From contig NW_023503608.1 of the NCBI RefSeq assembly GCF_014529535.1, forward strand, positions 124,001-188,000: a DNA stretch of 64,000 nucleotides, written 5' to 3'. Below, one piece after another: positions 23,777-36,916 of this stretch (positions are counted from its first letter, which is position 1; each line of letters starts with the position of its first letter). The notes under the pieces were generated by a model. The model saw only the letters and a program-made list of their open reading frames with translations. It did no database searches and was not told the origin of the DNA. Both the position numbers and the translations under genes were made by a program. The stretch is from Bradysia coprophila (lineage: Eukaryota; Arthropoda; Insecta; Diptera; Sciaridae).

Positions 23777-26700
23777 ATTTTTCTGCCTTCAGTTCCTTTG
23801 ACAAAATCGATCACATCAATTGATTATATCACAAATCACAGCAAATTTATACCGATTATTTTAGTTGCTGTTGTAACACCTAATTAAATGTATTTTTAAT
23901 TCATCATAATGTCGTTTTTCGGACGATAGCACACCACACGTTTTGTAATGCTTATAAACTGAAAACTGTATGCAGCAGCCACACACAAAATTATACACAC
24001 CGAAAACGCAGAAAGCGAGTTTAGTTTTGATTTAAGTACATTTTGTTGTTCAAATAGGTAGTTCGAATGAGAAAAAAAAGGCAGCTCAGCGATACATTTA
24101 ATTCATTTCACTTTATGTGAAACGAATTACAACACACAACGTAACGCGAAAGAGCACAGACCGAGTTTAAACAATTGGACAAAAAACTGATTTGCCAAAA
24201 TTTATGGCTGTTTTTTTTTCACTCGTCGAACAAAAACTTGAACGGGAAATGTAATGTCTCAAAACGAGTGCACTTTTGATTTGTCTTTTATTTTCTTAAC
24301 AATTCGACTACCGAAATGTGTTATCCCCTTTCTTCATCAAAGGATTAACTGTTGCACAACTCATTAACGTAATTTCAGCATGATTTAATGTCTCTAAGCA
24401 TTTTTTTAAAACAATTTTTTGTCTTTTAATCACGATACTATTGAACGAGTCAATGTTTTCTTGATGGTTTACTTTTACGGTCTGACATATCGACAAAGTA
24501 AACACTAAAAACCACTGTGCAAATGTGTGTGTGTGACGTTTCAAGGTGCAACATAGATGTCGCGGTTGACAGCGCGGCAAAATTTGAATTTTGAAATTTT
24601 CTGCATCGAAACATTTGTTATCTTTTTTGCAGAAAACTATTAATCAGATTTATTGTGCTATGGGTAATGTTAGCCTTATACTAACTTCTGACAATTAATT
24701 AGTGTTAGAGAAATATTCTCGAAATCCAGCCAAGAATTACATGAAAAATTTTCGATTAGAGATGAGTGGATATACCTAAGTATTTTGCCCACTCTTATAA
24801 CAGAGGGCTGCCGTCTCAAACAACGATAAATAGATATGGTATGCTGTAGGGTAAGCTCACTCCATTGGAGCTTCATTCCTTCCGCACATCACATATAACT
24901 TGCTTTCTGAGATAGTTTTTAATAGATTCACCGGTGTTAATTTTCATATTTTTTTGTGTTACAATTTTTTTCAGTACTTCATTCTTGCGTTCTATTTTCT
25001 AGTGCTACAAATTCAGAATGCAGCAGTGAATTTGGTTCACAAAAAATAGAGCGCTGGCATTAGTAATTTTATGACGGAATCGACTAGAAATGTAATGGAA
25101 TTATACAAAAATTTATTACATTTGAGCTTAAGTTTCCAAACAGCATTTCCCTATAAGAAAAGTCTGTTGGTCTGAAGAGGCGCCACAAATTTGTTCAGTA
25201 CTTCATTCTTTGCGCTCTATTTCATGTGAAATAATTTGACATGTCATAGCAGTGAAGTTAGTTCACAAAAAATAAATCGCTGACATTAGTTTAAATATAC
25301 TAGAAATGTAATAGAAATCGACGAAAATCTATTACATTTGAAGTTTAGTTTCTAAGATAAGACACGGGCCAAATTTAATCAATCAAAGAAAAAACCCCAA
25401 CGGAACGACCAACATTTAACGGATCAATCATCGAAATGAAAGCAGAAGTGCTCCTAGACAACGATCAGTCAAAAACACTCAAAGAGTAAAAGTGACGCAA
25501 GTCCCTGTGCATACTTACAAAACAACTGATATTGCTGTAGGTGACGCATTCTGCGCTTGTACGCAAAAATTGTCAAAGCAAAAATTAGACCGAAAAAATT
25601 CTAGAAGAAAAATTTTACCTAAAAAAATTTGCGTCACAAAGTGGCAGATGATTCGGCTATTTTTCATTTATACATTCTTTCAGCACGTATTTTTCCCTAT
25701 TTTAACAATTTTCTGGATTTGAATTGTAGAACTTCAATATTTGCTGTATATGGTTCCGCAGTCTACGACAAAAAAAAATGTAAAAATTTTTCTAGTAATA
25801 GTACTTGCGTCACGGGCGCTATGCTACGCGCGCCCATGATCGACCATAAACTGAATTTTGCTGCGCACATCGATGCCTGCCGCACAAAAACGATCAACCA
25901 AAGAAATTTACCCGCTGTTATGTACGAAATCCAGGTTGTCGACTCACAACAAAATAAGATACACAAATGCATTCAGTCTTCGAAAAAGATTTCCAACACT
26001 TGAGCTACTCGCCATGTCCAGCACTGATCCCATCAGCGAATTAATTTCTAGTTTCTAAACATGATTTGACGTTCTATATAATATGAGTATATCGCTAGAT
26101 CGTGGTTGATCGTATGTTATTATAGCTTGCTGTTGTGTTTTCATTTTTTATTTATTTTTCTTGATTAGTTCTTGCTTTAAATGTTTTTTTTATTAATATT
26201 GTATAGTAAGGTAGCGGTTGACGTAAGAATAAATATATTACTATGCACTGGACACCACAGTTTTCTTATCGACGTGCTCTCTCTAGCACCGAAGCTCGAG
26301 AGTCGCGGGAAATATGAAAACAGATTAAGATTGACTCGTTAAGTATGTGTTTTTCTTATTTGTGTATTGGACGAGAAACTTGAATCTGTCAACAATATAT
26401 AAATAAAAAAATATGAAAATACACTCGAAACTGGTGGCGATTCACTTCTCAAGTTCTATGGTGTTTTAATGGTCATCTTACCACATTTATTTATAACCTA
26501 AACAAATGTGCAATGACACTCCTCGAATGCAATTTTGCCATTTGAAACTCGTGATTCCCATATTTTCACATTTCTGATTCAATTAGGTTATATAGACACA
26601 GAATAAATGGAAAAATTTGGGCCGATTACAGCCGCATTTTTTCAGTGAAAGATCTTTTAGTCTCTTTCTTAGTCTTTTATTTAAAAAAAAAAAGTTTTCA

Positions 26701-27921
26701 AATAGTTGTAGTAATATTACAGGAACAAAACTAGTAATTTATATTTTCACTAATTAATTGTGTACGGTCAGTGTTTTTGTAATTAGGATTTTTGGAAAGT
26801 TTACAGTTTTTAAAAAAATCTGGTACTACCCCATACAACCCTATACGAAAAACTGAAAAAAAGGTTCCAACGGATGCGGCGAATTTGGTACCATTCCATC
26901 GGTAATTGTCCCGTCTACACGATAGACGTTTAAAATTGAAAAAATTCGGTACTCCACCTGTTAACTGCTTTAAAATCTGTCAAAGTAAGCAGTAACAACA
27001 CTTACTTATTATATGTAAATCTAACATTTCCCGCGCCTCACAGGGACGTAAGTCAAATAAAAGGTCAGCATAATCAAAGTCGGCTCTTCCTTTTATATAC
27101 AACTGATTTTCAAAACGAAAAAAAATAACCAAAATAAAATTGGTTATACTAAGAACATGGAGTCACATTGTACTCTCAACATATATTTTCATGCTTCGGG
27201 GCTGAGAGTGAGTATATTAAAAAATATTATACGTAATATCTTCCTTTTGCGTGAAAAGTGTTAGAAAGTTTCGCTTGCAGCCCAAACGAAATGAGATTGC
27301 GCAAAATAAATCGTGCAAGCCAGATAATTAAATAACTATTTGCGTTGATCGTCGGCGTGAGACGACATCATCGTTGCAGTTCTATCTCATTTACGCGCTC
27401 TTGTATCAATTCTGTTGGCATTCAAGTCATTCTAATAACTTTCGATCAAAGTAGTGTACATATATAGCGAGATAAGAGTTGAACGAAAATCACAAATTTT
27501 GTCGACTCCGCGGAATATGTAGTAAATAAAAGTTGGTAACAATTTATTCGTATATTTTTATCGATTTTATTTACTGAGATTTCTATCATTCTAAATGATC
27601 TTTTGAGATAATGATGGGATGCGTGCTTGTTTCGGATGAAGTGAGTGAAGAAGGAAAAACGTCAGACAATAGAAAGATCTGAATAATAGAAGTTTCACAA
27701 GGCACGCGGCCAGATTTTTTTCACATCTAAACTGTGAATTTATGCAGCATTAAAGTGGAAACTTGAATGCTGTCGATGAGCAGAACATAATATTTTTACA
27801 GCACGGTCTGTAGTCTGTATAATGCATGCATATTATTTATAATAGATTCTGATGTCAATATCGAATCCATTTTTATATAGATCTCTTCCAAGTGCAGTTG
27901 CAAAGTGCAGTTTACTATACT
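23777..27921. other. Intergenic spacer with dispersed repeats
   Basis: No coding exon is supported over about 4 kb. Two copies of a dispersed repeat are at about 24955-25135 and 25175-25370: both have CAGTACTTCATTCTT, a block with CAGTGAA..TAGTTCACAAAAAATA and the core CGCTG.CATTAG; the second also has GAGGCGCCAC. Open frames at 25492-26058 carry no recognisable sequence. The interval probably holds the elgi promoter near 23.8-24.2 kb. Confidence 0.5.
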
Positions 27922-28017
27922 GTCAAACGTCATCCACAGTGCCATAACCTCAACGCTTTTCCATACATTTTGTCATCAACATTGTTTGGTTATGTTGTGT
28001 GTGGATGACGATTGACA
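27922..28017. repeat. Foldback element upstream of the zinc-finger gene
   Basis: GTCAAACGTCATCCACAG and, further in, ATAACC are mirrored by GGTTATG and GTGGATGACGATTGAC. Arms are about 28 bp, loop about 40 bp. It lies about 240 bp before the start codon of the zinc-finger gene and could fall within its promoter or leader. Confidence 0.6.
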
Positions 28018-28255
28018 TTTCGATGTTTCACTTGACCTTCCAACTATTCAGTGATGTGTAAACGAAAACTGTTACAGCTACTTGTTTAAACAAAAATGCA
28101 GTAGTAATTCCTCTGACAAAACTTGCTACTTGGAAGGTGAAAGATGTTCTAGCAACAGTGTAAAACATGGTTCCACTTCTTGTTGAGTCGATGAAATTAC
28201 AGTTTTTTTTACGAATAGTTGAATTTAAAAAATTCTTCATTTTTTTAGGTAAGCA

Positions 28256-31200
28256 ATGTATGGCAAAGACGAGAGCCTAGAAATTGAATCGACAATGGAA
28301 AAATCGGAATGTCAACAAAAGGTAAGTTTGCTGGTCCATGTAAACCGCTTGTCATTTTAAAATTTATTTTTTCTTACAGGATAATTCGATCACCGAGTAC
28401 TTCGATTTGACGAAGGACTCGAAATCGCCAACGAAAAAGATGCGTCTCGAAAATGAAGAAACTTATGGTCGTCGGAATCAACGTTCTTCAAGTCAATCAA
28501 AGCATGAAAGCCGCATTGGAAAGAAGTTTCGCAAACGTTTGCAGAGTGTAATCAGTAGCGTTAAGTGGACTGAATTCAAAGAAAAGAAAAAGTATTCAAG
28601 ACGTTCGTCGAGCGATAAGTCGGAAGATGACGATCGTGACTACCGTCGAAGACGCAGAAGCAAAAAAAGTTCATCAGGTAAATACTACCGAAGTCGAAGT
28701 CGCAGTCGAAGCCCATCCAGACGGGATATGGACCGTGAATATTACCGCAGAAGAAGTGAAAGACGTGAATCAGTTGAGAGATATCGCCGAAGTCATTCTG
28801 ATGAAGAAAGAGATGATCATACTGAACAACCCAGCGCATCCAGACAAAGAAGAATGGACAGTAGACGTAGTTGCTCCTACCATAGAGATGTCAAATATTC
28901 CAGACAATCGAAGACTCACAAATATTCGAATGAACAAGTCGTTAAAACCGAGCTCTTGGAGAGATTCGAAGACAGCAATGAAAATGATTCACACTGGTGC
29001 ACGGAGCCAGAGTCTGTGCCAGAAAGTCGTGTCGCTGCATCAGTTTTCGACCAGCTCAGAAAGAAAATTCAGTCAACTTTGCAGCGCTCGTCGCATCGGA
29101 ACAAAAGTGTGACACATGCCGGTCGAGATTCGACCAGTCACCATAACGTGCAGGAATGGCAAGACAGTTTTGATTTAGACGGTGAACCTTCAAATGAGTC
29201 ATCGAATTTACGACAAATTGATGACAAAACCGAAGTTCAACGAGAGAACGTAACTGACAATCTGCAAGTCCTGGAAAATGATTCGAACAAACTGGCGATG
29301 GACGTACAAAGACAAAAAATTAAATTTACTTTCACTAAATCATTGAAGACCGATACGCAAGTGAGCAGCGTTTTCAATGAAGCCTCAAACGATAATTTGA
29401 CGGATGCTCGATCGAAACTGAGTAATTTATTACGGTCAGCATTGAACGACAGAGACGATCAAAATGATTGTAATGAGGCCGTTAGTGAAACACCACCTGT
29501 CCAGGAACATTCGGCAATCGATGAAGACTCGATTGATCAGGAGATTATCCAAAAAATAGTTTCGCAAACACAAGTCCATACATCATCATCGTACGAATTA
29601 TCCGTAGACGTTCCGGTCGGCTTTGATTCGGTTGCAGCAGTCAATTTGTTGGAGAACGAACTATCGTCAGAGTCTCATCGGTATAGTGCAACGACGCACG
29701 TAAACAGCAGCGCCACGCAACTGGTACGCAACAATCAATATTCACCGAGAGACGCTCAACCGTTCACTGGAACACCAATTGTTTATACCACCACCACGCA
29801 GGGAGTAGGCTCCAATTATTCGAGTTTACTGACGACTCGTTTCAATTTGCCAGTTCCTTCAACGAAATTCTTGCCAGTGGTTCCATTCCGAAACGCAGCA
29901 CTTCACCGTGAAAACCCTTTTGAGCACAACCCGTTCAAGACTGAATTTGATAGCAACGATTGGACATCTCATTGTCCGTCGATGTATCGTGTTGAAACGA
30001 AGAACTCGCCCATGACTTATGGTGAACATAAAAATCGGCTAGCGTCGAGAGAATTATTGGGGAACTACAAAATTCCGAAAAAAACGACGAAAGTAAATTG
30101 TTCTACGGCACCTGTATCCAAGATGTCAGTCGTGGGTCACTTAGATAACTATGACCTGCCGATGTCTGCTCAACGGAACGAAAAATTGAATACTCAAGTC
30201 AAGATACAGGATAAGAAACCAACTGCGAAAAATACCGCATCACACCCGGCTACTAATGCGTCAAACAAAGAAAATACGAGAAAAGTATCGGCGAACTTCA
30301 AAATTCCGAAAACGAATCGGTCGTCAGCAAATGCATCCAACAAGTCAGTCGTTGAACCCATCAAAGTCATCGAAAAGAATAATAAAAACCGTGCTAAACA
30401 CAACACACCATTCATGAAATCGCAGTCACATGGAACTAAAGAACCTATGCTGAATGCCATCAAAAATGGTTCCGATAATATCGACAATAATATGCGACCT
30501 ATATCAATATCATCCAGCTCGTCAGTCGACGAATCGTCTTCCCATGGAACTCCAGAAACGATCGAAAATGACGACTGGGATAACTATCGCCGACCGATAT
30601 CACCACCGTTGAACGTTGATGCAAATATTCTAGCTGCTAAGAACTCAACTGAGATCGGTTCTGCAACGGATCGGGCTACTAATGTGTCTAAACAAGATAA
30701 TGCGATGGAATCTTTGAAGGGCTGGATGCAAACCAATGAATTTGCAACATTAGTTGACCTAATGCAACAGTTGGCTCAGCATAAGAACCTCGAGAAATTA
30801 AAGGATGCTCTTGCGAACAAAAATGACTGCCCCAGAAACGTACAGCATGGAGAAGGTTCGAGCACCGCTTCGTTGGCCGTCACAACCACTGTTGGATCGA
30901 ATGGAAATACTAGCAACCGGAATGGGAGTGAGTATCTTTTATTTGCAATATTTCCGCTTCTCGTCTTCTTTTTTGTCATTTTTTTTGTCATTCGAGGCAT
31001 ATCATGCTCGTCGAATGTAGACGAACTTTGTTTATACAAAACTTATATGCGACAAATATGTGACCGCTCCGAGTCTATCGCTTTCAATATTTATCAACAA
31101 ATGTATCCATCTGTTACAGGTATTCCTAAATTCAAAAACATTGACACAACCTGGCACAGTCTGCGAAAAGTTTTGGAGTGTCAAGAGTGTGACAAACCAG

Positions 31201-31961
31201 TTGGCAATTCTTTAGTGAGCCATTACGTCAATCTGCATCCAAATTGTGAGATAATAACCAGTCGCCTTGCTCCGGAAGCGGCGGAAAGTTTACGATCAGG
31301 CGTCTACGATTCGAACATTGTCGTTTCGAAACCAGAAAACTCATCCTCTTACCACTACAAACAATTTTGTTACTTTTGCAACGTTTACCGTTGTTACCAT
31401 AAATTGTTTTGGATCAATCATATGGCGCGTCACACGGGTTACTACAGTTTGAAATGCAACCATTGCTCAAGAAAGTTTGCCTGCGGACCTCTAAAGACAA
31501 AGTGTGTCGAGAAGAGAAATTACGAGGCCATTCCACAGCCTCAATTCAAAAAACGTCATCTGTTGGCATACGTGTGTCACCTCTGCAATTTTGTTCGATT
31601 TCACCAGCACGAAATCGAAATGCACTTGACTAACGAGCATGGTGAAATGAAAGACTCGAAAAAGTTCAAAGAAGTGACGTTCCTGAGCTTTCCGGATGCA
31701 GAAGGAAAGTATGAAAGAAAAAAGCCGACCAAAAAGTATGCGAAAAGAAAGCCCAAGCCTGTGGACGAATTTTTAGCAAATTTAACTGATGTGGACGATG
31801 CGACTGATTTGAAGGATGAAATTGATTCGGAGAATGAAATCGATTCCTTTAGTGAGGATTCCGAAGGTGAAGATGACAGTGACTGGTCCAAGTTGGGTAT
31901 TCGGGATGATGAAGGAGAGGACAGTTTTTTAGAAACTAGTTCGGACAGTGACTTTGTATGA
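28256..31961 (+). CDS. RS-rich, C-terminal C2H2 zinc-finger protein
   Basis: Exons 28256-28321, 28380-30927 and 31120-31961 give 1151 aa. I do not recognise the orthologue. The first 150 residues are rich in Arg/Ser and Lys (SRSRSRSPSRR, DYRRRRRSKKSSS), as in nuclear RNA-processing proteins. A long low-complexity region rich in Ser, Asn and Thr follows. Near the C-terminus are three Cys/His pairs of C2H2 type: CQECDKPVGNSLVSHYVNLH, CYFCNVYRCYHKLFWINHMA with CNHCSRKF after it, and CHLCNFVRFHQHEIEMHLTN. The tail is Lys-rich, then strongly acidic (DSENEIDSFSEDSEGEDD). I infer a nuclear DNA- or chromatin-binding protein. The 192 nt from 30928 to 31119 also read open in frame; I treat them as an intron because both splice sites are strong and the encoded stretch would be a membrane segment in a nuclear protein. 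AATAAA at 32126. Confidence 0.85.
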
Positions 31962-32131
31962 TCAAACTTTTCTTTTCACTGATTTTATTTCTAAAGATCA
32001 TTATATTTGTTCGTTGAGAACGAAGACTACTAAGACGTAGATTGTCTACTCTGAATAATAAAATTCCTTTTTTCCTTCTTTTTTTCTCAATTTGACCTCC
32101 AGCATTTAAGTGTAACTTTAAAATCAATAAA

Positions 32132-33299
32132 GAACACTTTGTTACCATGTATAAAGCGAATGTTTTCTTTTAATTCGATGATGTAGGCCATTACTCTCCC
32201 ATTTTAGACATTAGACCAGTTTCCTATTTAATTGGGGTTAGCTTTCAGAAGATGAGTGCAGGGCGGCATGTGATTTTTCTTCAGAAAATAGTGAACAAGT
32301 GATCAAATTTTCCGAAAATAGTTGGTATTCTCACTATCGATTGATTTATAAAAAGTGACCGAATAGTGAACAAAAACCAGCTCTAAAACGTGAATTTCAA
32401 GCACACACTTTTGCTTTCTACTAAGAAAGAGTAAAGTACACTTTAGCGCTTGTTAGCAGCAGGCGGGAGGTTTAAAAATCTTGAAAAAGAAGCACGAAAT
32501 TCGATTATGATTTATTGGTTACTTTATTGAGACAAAGCCTTTTTCTTTATCACAAAGTGTGATTGGGAGATCAGAAAATAATAATAAACTTAGTTTTGAC
32601 GATTTGACTAAGAACTTATTGTTATCTGATTACTTGTATTTGTCCCTTAAACTGACATGACTCACAAAATGCAACTTTATTTTTACAAACGTCTATTTAG
32701 AGCAAATATATCTACGAGACGATGAGTTATCAAAATAACTCCATAATACTTAAAACTCAACGGCACATGTTTAAACAGACACTTTTATTAAATCGATAAT
32801 ATCTGAATGTACCATAAAGGACAGTAAAGGAAGGTGATCAAAAATTTAGAATTGTTTATGGGAAAAATAAAATATCGAAGTTATTTCTCGCTTACCTCAT
32901 CAAACTGAAAGATTGCTAAAAACAACAGTGACTAGTCCTTTAAAATTGTTTACCTTCGCTTGATTCAAATAGTACATTACTTACCAATGGAACAAATGCT
33001 GGAAATGGCACTGCTTGTGCGGATTTTGGCGATCGAATCGTAGCCGAGGTTGGTAAACACACAAGAATTGCCATTTACACCATTTATTCCATTGCCAACT
33101 TGGCAATGCCAAGTAAGGTATTTTACTCAAAAACTTGATTTAAAATTTAAATATAATTTTACCTCACGTTCCTTTTTTGAACATGATTCCTCGATAGATT
33201 AGGTTTTTCAATTGTTATACGTACATCGGTTTTCCACATTTAGTTTAGTTATCCGTAGATACACTTTTTTAGTCGAAGCCGAGGCCGAAGCTTGTGCGG
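32132..33299. other. Spacer, no gene seen
   Basis: Follows the polyadenylation signal of the zinc-finger gene. No coding exon is recognised. Confidence 0.4.
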
Positions 33300-33392
33300 G
33301 TAAAAGCAAAATAAAATCTGGTTTTTGACAGTTGAAATTCAATTGTCAAAAACTAGACTCGATCATTTTATTTTGCTTTAATTTTATTCCGA
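33300..33392. repeat. Hairpin with GCAAAATAAAAT arms
   Basis: GTAAAAGCAAAATAAAAT and TTTTTGACAGTTGAA are mirrored by TTCAATTGTCAAAAA and ATTTTATTTTGCTTTA. Arms total about 35 bp, nearly closed. Likely a small foldback element. Confidence 0.6.
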
Positions 33393-33727
33393 AAACGTAC
33401 GAGTAGAGCCGTAGCTGGCACAGCAGAACATAGCTCATTTGAGAGGTATTTCAATTCATTATGAAGTAATAGAAGCATTGGAAGCAGAAACTAAGTTTTG
33501 TATTGTCAAGGTCCAAAAATAGGACGAACCTTTGAGCATTTTTAAGGATAAAAAAATCCCTCCCAAAAGCTGATTCCTCTATTTTGAATGTGTTTTTTGT
33601 TAAATACAATTGAATTTATGTCAAAAAATCGCATCAGCTGGAGGTTTTCCAGGAGATTATTTTCTCCATTCATGTATTTTTGAACCTTGTCAACACAAAA
33701 ACTTAAAATGTTTTAAATTTCTGCTTC

Positions 33728-33788
33728 TTAAGGCCAGGTTATGCGTCCTGACATATGTGCGATATATCGGACCATAACCTGGCCTTAA
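33728..33788. repeat. TTAA-bounded short inverted repeat
   Basis: Begins TTAAGGCCAGGTTATG and ends CATAACCTGGCCTTAA, a perfect 16-bp inverted repeat within 61 bp. TTAA at each edge is the target site used by piggyBac-type elements, but at this size it may simply be a palindrome. Confidence 0.6.
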
Positions 33789-34053
33789 TATATTTTTGTT
33801 TGAATGTCGTATGGGGATGGGGACATCTAGATTGCGTTCACAATAAAACCTTTGCAGAAGCATCTGTAGGATACTGGTCGTCTTACCAGTCCCAGAATAC
33901 AGCTACCTTAGGCTACTTTCTGTTCGACTAAAAAAAATTCTCAGCGAATTTTATTTTCACATGGGATAAGTGGGCTACCGTAAACTACTCTACGACTAAA
34001 AAATAGAAAAACTGAGTTGCCCTAATACGTAGGAAAATCGGAAAATTTTCATA

Positions 34054-34254
34054 TAAGGTAACTGACTGAAAGTTGACCTAATTTGACAAATCTCAAACAC
34101 ATTGAATCGTGAGTTGTCCTATCTATACAAAAGTCATAGGACATATCACGGTTTATTGAATGTTGAGTTGACCGATAATTTTTTCTTCATACAAATTTAC
34201 ACGGAAAACTTAAGATCACTTTTCCACTAGGTCAACTTTCAGTCAGTTACCTTA
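34054..34254. mobile_element. TA-flanked MITE with perfect 27-bp inverted ends
   Basis: TAAGGTAACTGACTGAAAGT with GACCTA (34054-34080) is repeated exactly in inverse orientation at 34228-34254. The outermost bases are TA on both sides, as expected for Tc1/mariner-type target duplication. The 147-bp interior has no coding capacity. Perfect arms suggest recent insertion. Confidence 0.8.
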
Positions 34255-34799
34255 CTACGTACATCTTTGCGCCGCAGGCAAATTTTGTGTTGTCTTTTTG
34301 TAATAAATATTTAGTTGGAACAAGAAATTGTTCCGATTTTCAATACTTTTTCCGAAAGAGTTAGAAATAGTTAGAAAAGTAAAAAAAACAAAAAAAAAAG
34401 TAAGTCACTATCGCTTCTTTTAAAAAAAATTCAGAATTAGTGAGAAAAGTAAGTCACATGCCGCCTTGTGAGTGATTTAATTAACGAATCGTTATGCGGC
34501 TCTTCCAAAGCATAGTCGTGGAAGAGTATTTGCAAGGAGGTCAGAGAAAAATATTGAGCTCCAAATAGTAAAGCATTATGGACATCTTAAAAGTTAACTG
34601 ATCAATCGTCTCGGTAAAAATTCAATCAAGACGACGCAGAACCTCGGCCGCATTATCTTAGTAAGTAAATTGGAAAATTTACTCGCAACAGTCGTTTCCT
34701 GGAAGAACTTCAACTATAGAACTGGATGCAGGAAACAAGATGGTACGATTTTAATGCATCAGCAAGAACATTTATTCAATCTAACAATTTCGGTTCCAT

Positions 34800-36916
34800 C
34801 TACTTTGTAGTCAAACTACCAACGTCATCGATACCCAACTTTCTCGGTGTTAACCGTTTGATGTCTCTGCTCAGTTTTTGTTTTCGTCTCAATTTCGGAT
34901 GTTTTACTTCTTCTGCACCGTCGCTTTGAACACTTTGAAATTGTTCCCACGGGTGCTCTTCAACTATTTTAACTGCTTCATCCAGCTTTACGTTCAAGCC
35001 CATAAAATCTTTCCATTGCTTGAGTTTTAATCTAAAATTTTTGAAATCAGCTTCGAATTCGGCTCTTCTTGTTGGATTGTCAGTTGGCCTTTTCAGTATG
35101 TTGTAGCAGTGATAGTTGAATTTATCGATATGCTCCAGAAACTGTTTGTTCGGCTTCAATCGTTCATTTTTGGTTATCTTCATAATTTCGATTATGTACG
35201 GAAAATCGCGCCTATAACAACCTTGTTTCAGCATCGCTCCAAGAATTTGGATGTTCATTCTGTATACAATGAAATCAATGATGTTATCAACTCTACCTGT
35301 ACCTTGTTCCAAGATTTACAAATTTACCTTACTCCTTTGATGTCCATTTCGGTGAGGAGATCCCTTGCTTCTTGAACATTCCGGCAGCCCAAAGCTAATA
35401 CACCATATGTTACAATATCCGGTTCCAGTCCAGCTATTCGGATCATGTCCAACACACTCTTTGCTCCATCATAATCCATTCGCATGCTCCTCTTTTTGAT
35501 GAGAATGTTGAAGAAGTCAACATCGCATTTGATCTTTTGCTTACGAATTGTTTCGATGAGTTGATGTTCAGCCGTATTCGTTGATGGAATGATGTCCAGC
35601 AGTGCGGTAAATGTTTTCACATCCGGATGAACTTTAAGTTTTTCCATTTCATTCAGAATACCTTTTGCTCCACCTAATAGCAGCAAACGATCTTCTGGCT
35701 TTTTTACTTCATTCAACACAACCAAACTGCCTAAATGCGGGAAACGTGTAACCAAGTTGGGCGCTTGGTCAACTGAGTCGACAGTTTCATTTAGTTCGGT
35801 TGTCTGTCGTGTTTGGTCAGAATCTGATTTCGATTCGATGAGTAACTGTTGACCGTCGTTGATTTTCAATTGCTTGTCGCTGTCCACTTTACTTCCGAGT
35901 AAAATATTCGAAATGACCTGTTGCATCGTCTCAATATCGCCAATAGAGCAATCACGAACACATCTCAGCATCAAATTGAATGAATACATATCCGGCAGTA
36001 AGCGGCGCTGATACATTTTATGCCACACTATCAACGCATGACGAAACCCGTAATCGACGTCTGAAATGCAGGCTTGCAACAAGAAGTTAAACGTTTCCAC
36101 TTGAATTTCCAAATCCTTCGATTTCATTTCGTCTACCAACAGAAATGCCGTTGTTATATCTTCGCACCGTCCGAATGCTTTTATCATGGCATTGTAGTTC
36201 GATGCGTTCGGTTCGTAGCCCTTCTCCAGCATAATCTCACGCAAACGTCTAGCTTTGTTCAGACCATCCTGAGGCCAAGGACACGTTGCACATGCATTGA
36301 ACAGAGACGTATATGTGCCGCCAGTCACCTTTAAGCCTCTCTGCTTCATCTTTGTAAACAAATTGAATGCCTTCTTGGAATAGCCTACGCGCGCACATCC
36401 ACCAATCAATAAATTGAAAATGTAATTCTCCGGCTTTACTCGATCTTCCTTAATCATTCGAATCTCTAGTACGTCGATTGCCTCCTTTATACGTTTGTTG
36501 GACAAATGATCCTTGATCATGTCGGCATACTGTTTCGTGCTCAGTCGCTTTTTTTTACTGACTGGATTCTCAATGAACTCATCCTCGGCAATATCACCGG
36601 CATCAACTGATTCTTTAAAATAAACATCGTCACGACTGCTACCAAAGGTATCCGGATCATTTAACAACTTTAAGTACGACTGTTCGTCGCCATCATCGTC
36701 TGTTACTGATCTCGATGTCTTTTTATCGGTTGGAGTTTTGAGTTCAGTTTTTTTCGTAGCCTGCGGTCTGGATAGCGAAAATTTTGCAATATTTTGCTGG
36801 AGTAAAATCGGATGAACTAAGGTGTTGGTGTGTGCATTAGGTACATTCAGCAAACAATTCGGTAATGGATGCAATTTCAGTCGACGAAAGTTATTGTAGA
36901 ACAATCGCGGAAACAT
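34800..36916 (-). CDS. Ptcd1: Pentatricopeptide repeat protein 1, mitochondrial
   Basis: Two exons on the minus strand, 36916-35328 and 35259-34800; 2049 nt, 682 aa (human PTCD1 is 700). The ATG at 36916 opens an Arg-rich, hydrophobic N-terminus (MFPRLFYNNFRRLKLHPLP) typical of a mitochondrial presequence; the frame stays open for 68 codons upstream, so a longer start cannot be ruled out. Residues about 155-390 carry a PPR array with LIGGCARVGYSKKAFNLFTK, TYTSLFNACATCPW and GFRHALIVWHKMYQRRLLPD, all characteristic of PTCD1. More PPR units follow near 450-530. PTCD1 is known to bind mitochondrial leucine tRNAs and 16S rRNA and to affect mitoribosome maturation. It is transcribed away from TONSL across a gap of 548 bp. 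A reverse AATAAA lies at 34771-34776. Confidence 0.93.

Noticed and set aside
25492-26058. Overlapping frames of 66-124 codons
   Set aside because: Low complexity, no splice support and no recognisable content.
28627-29112. 161-codon plus-strand frame
   Set aside because: Out-of-frame reading of the RS-rich exon of the zinc-finger gene; its composition follows from the repeats of that exon.
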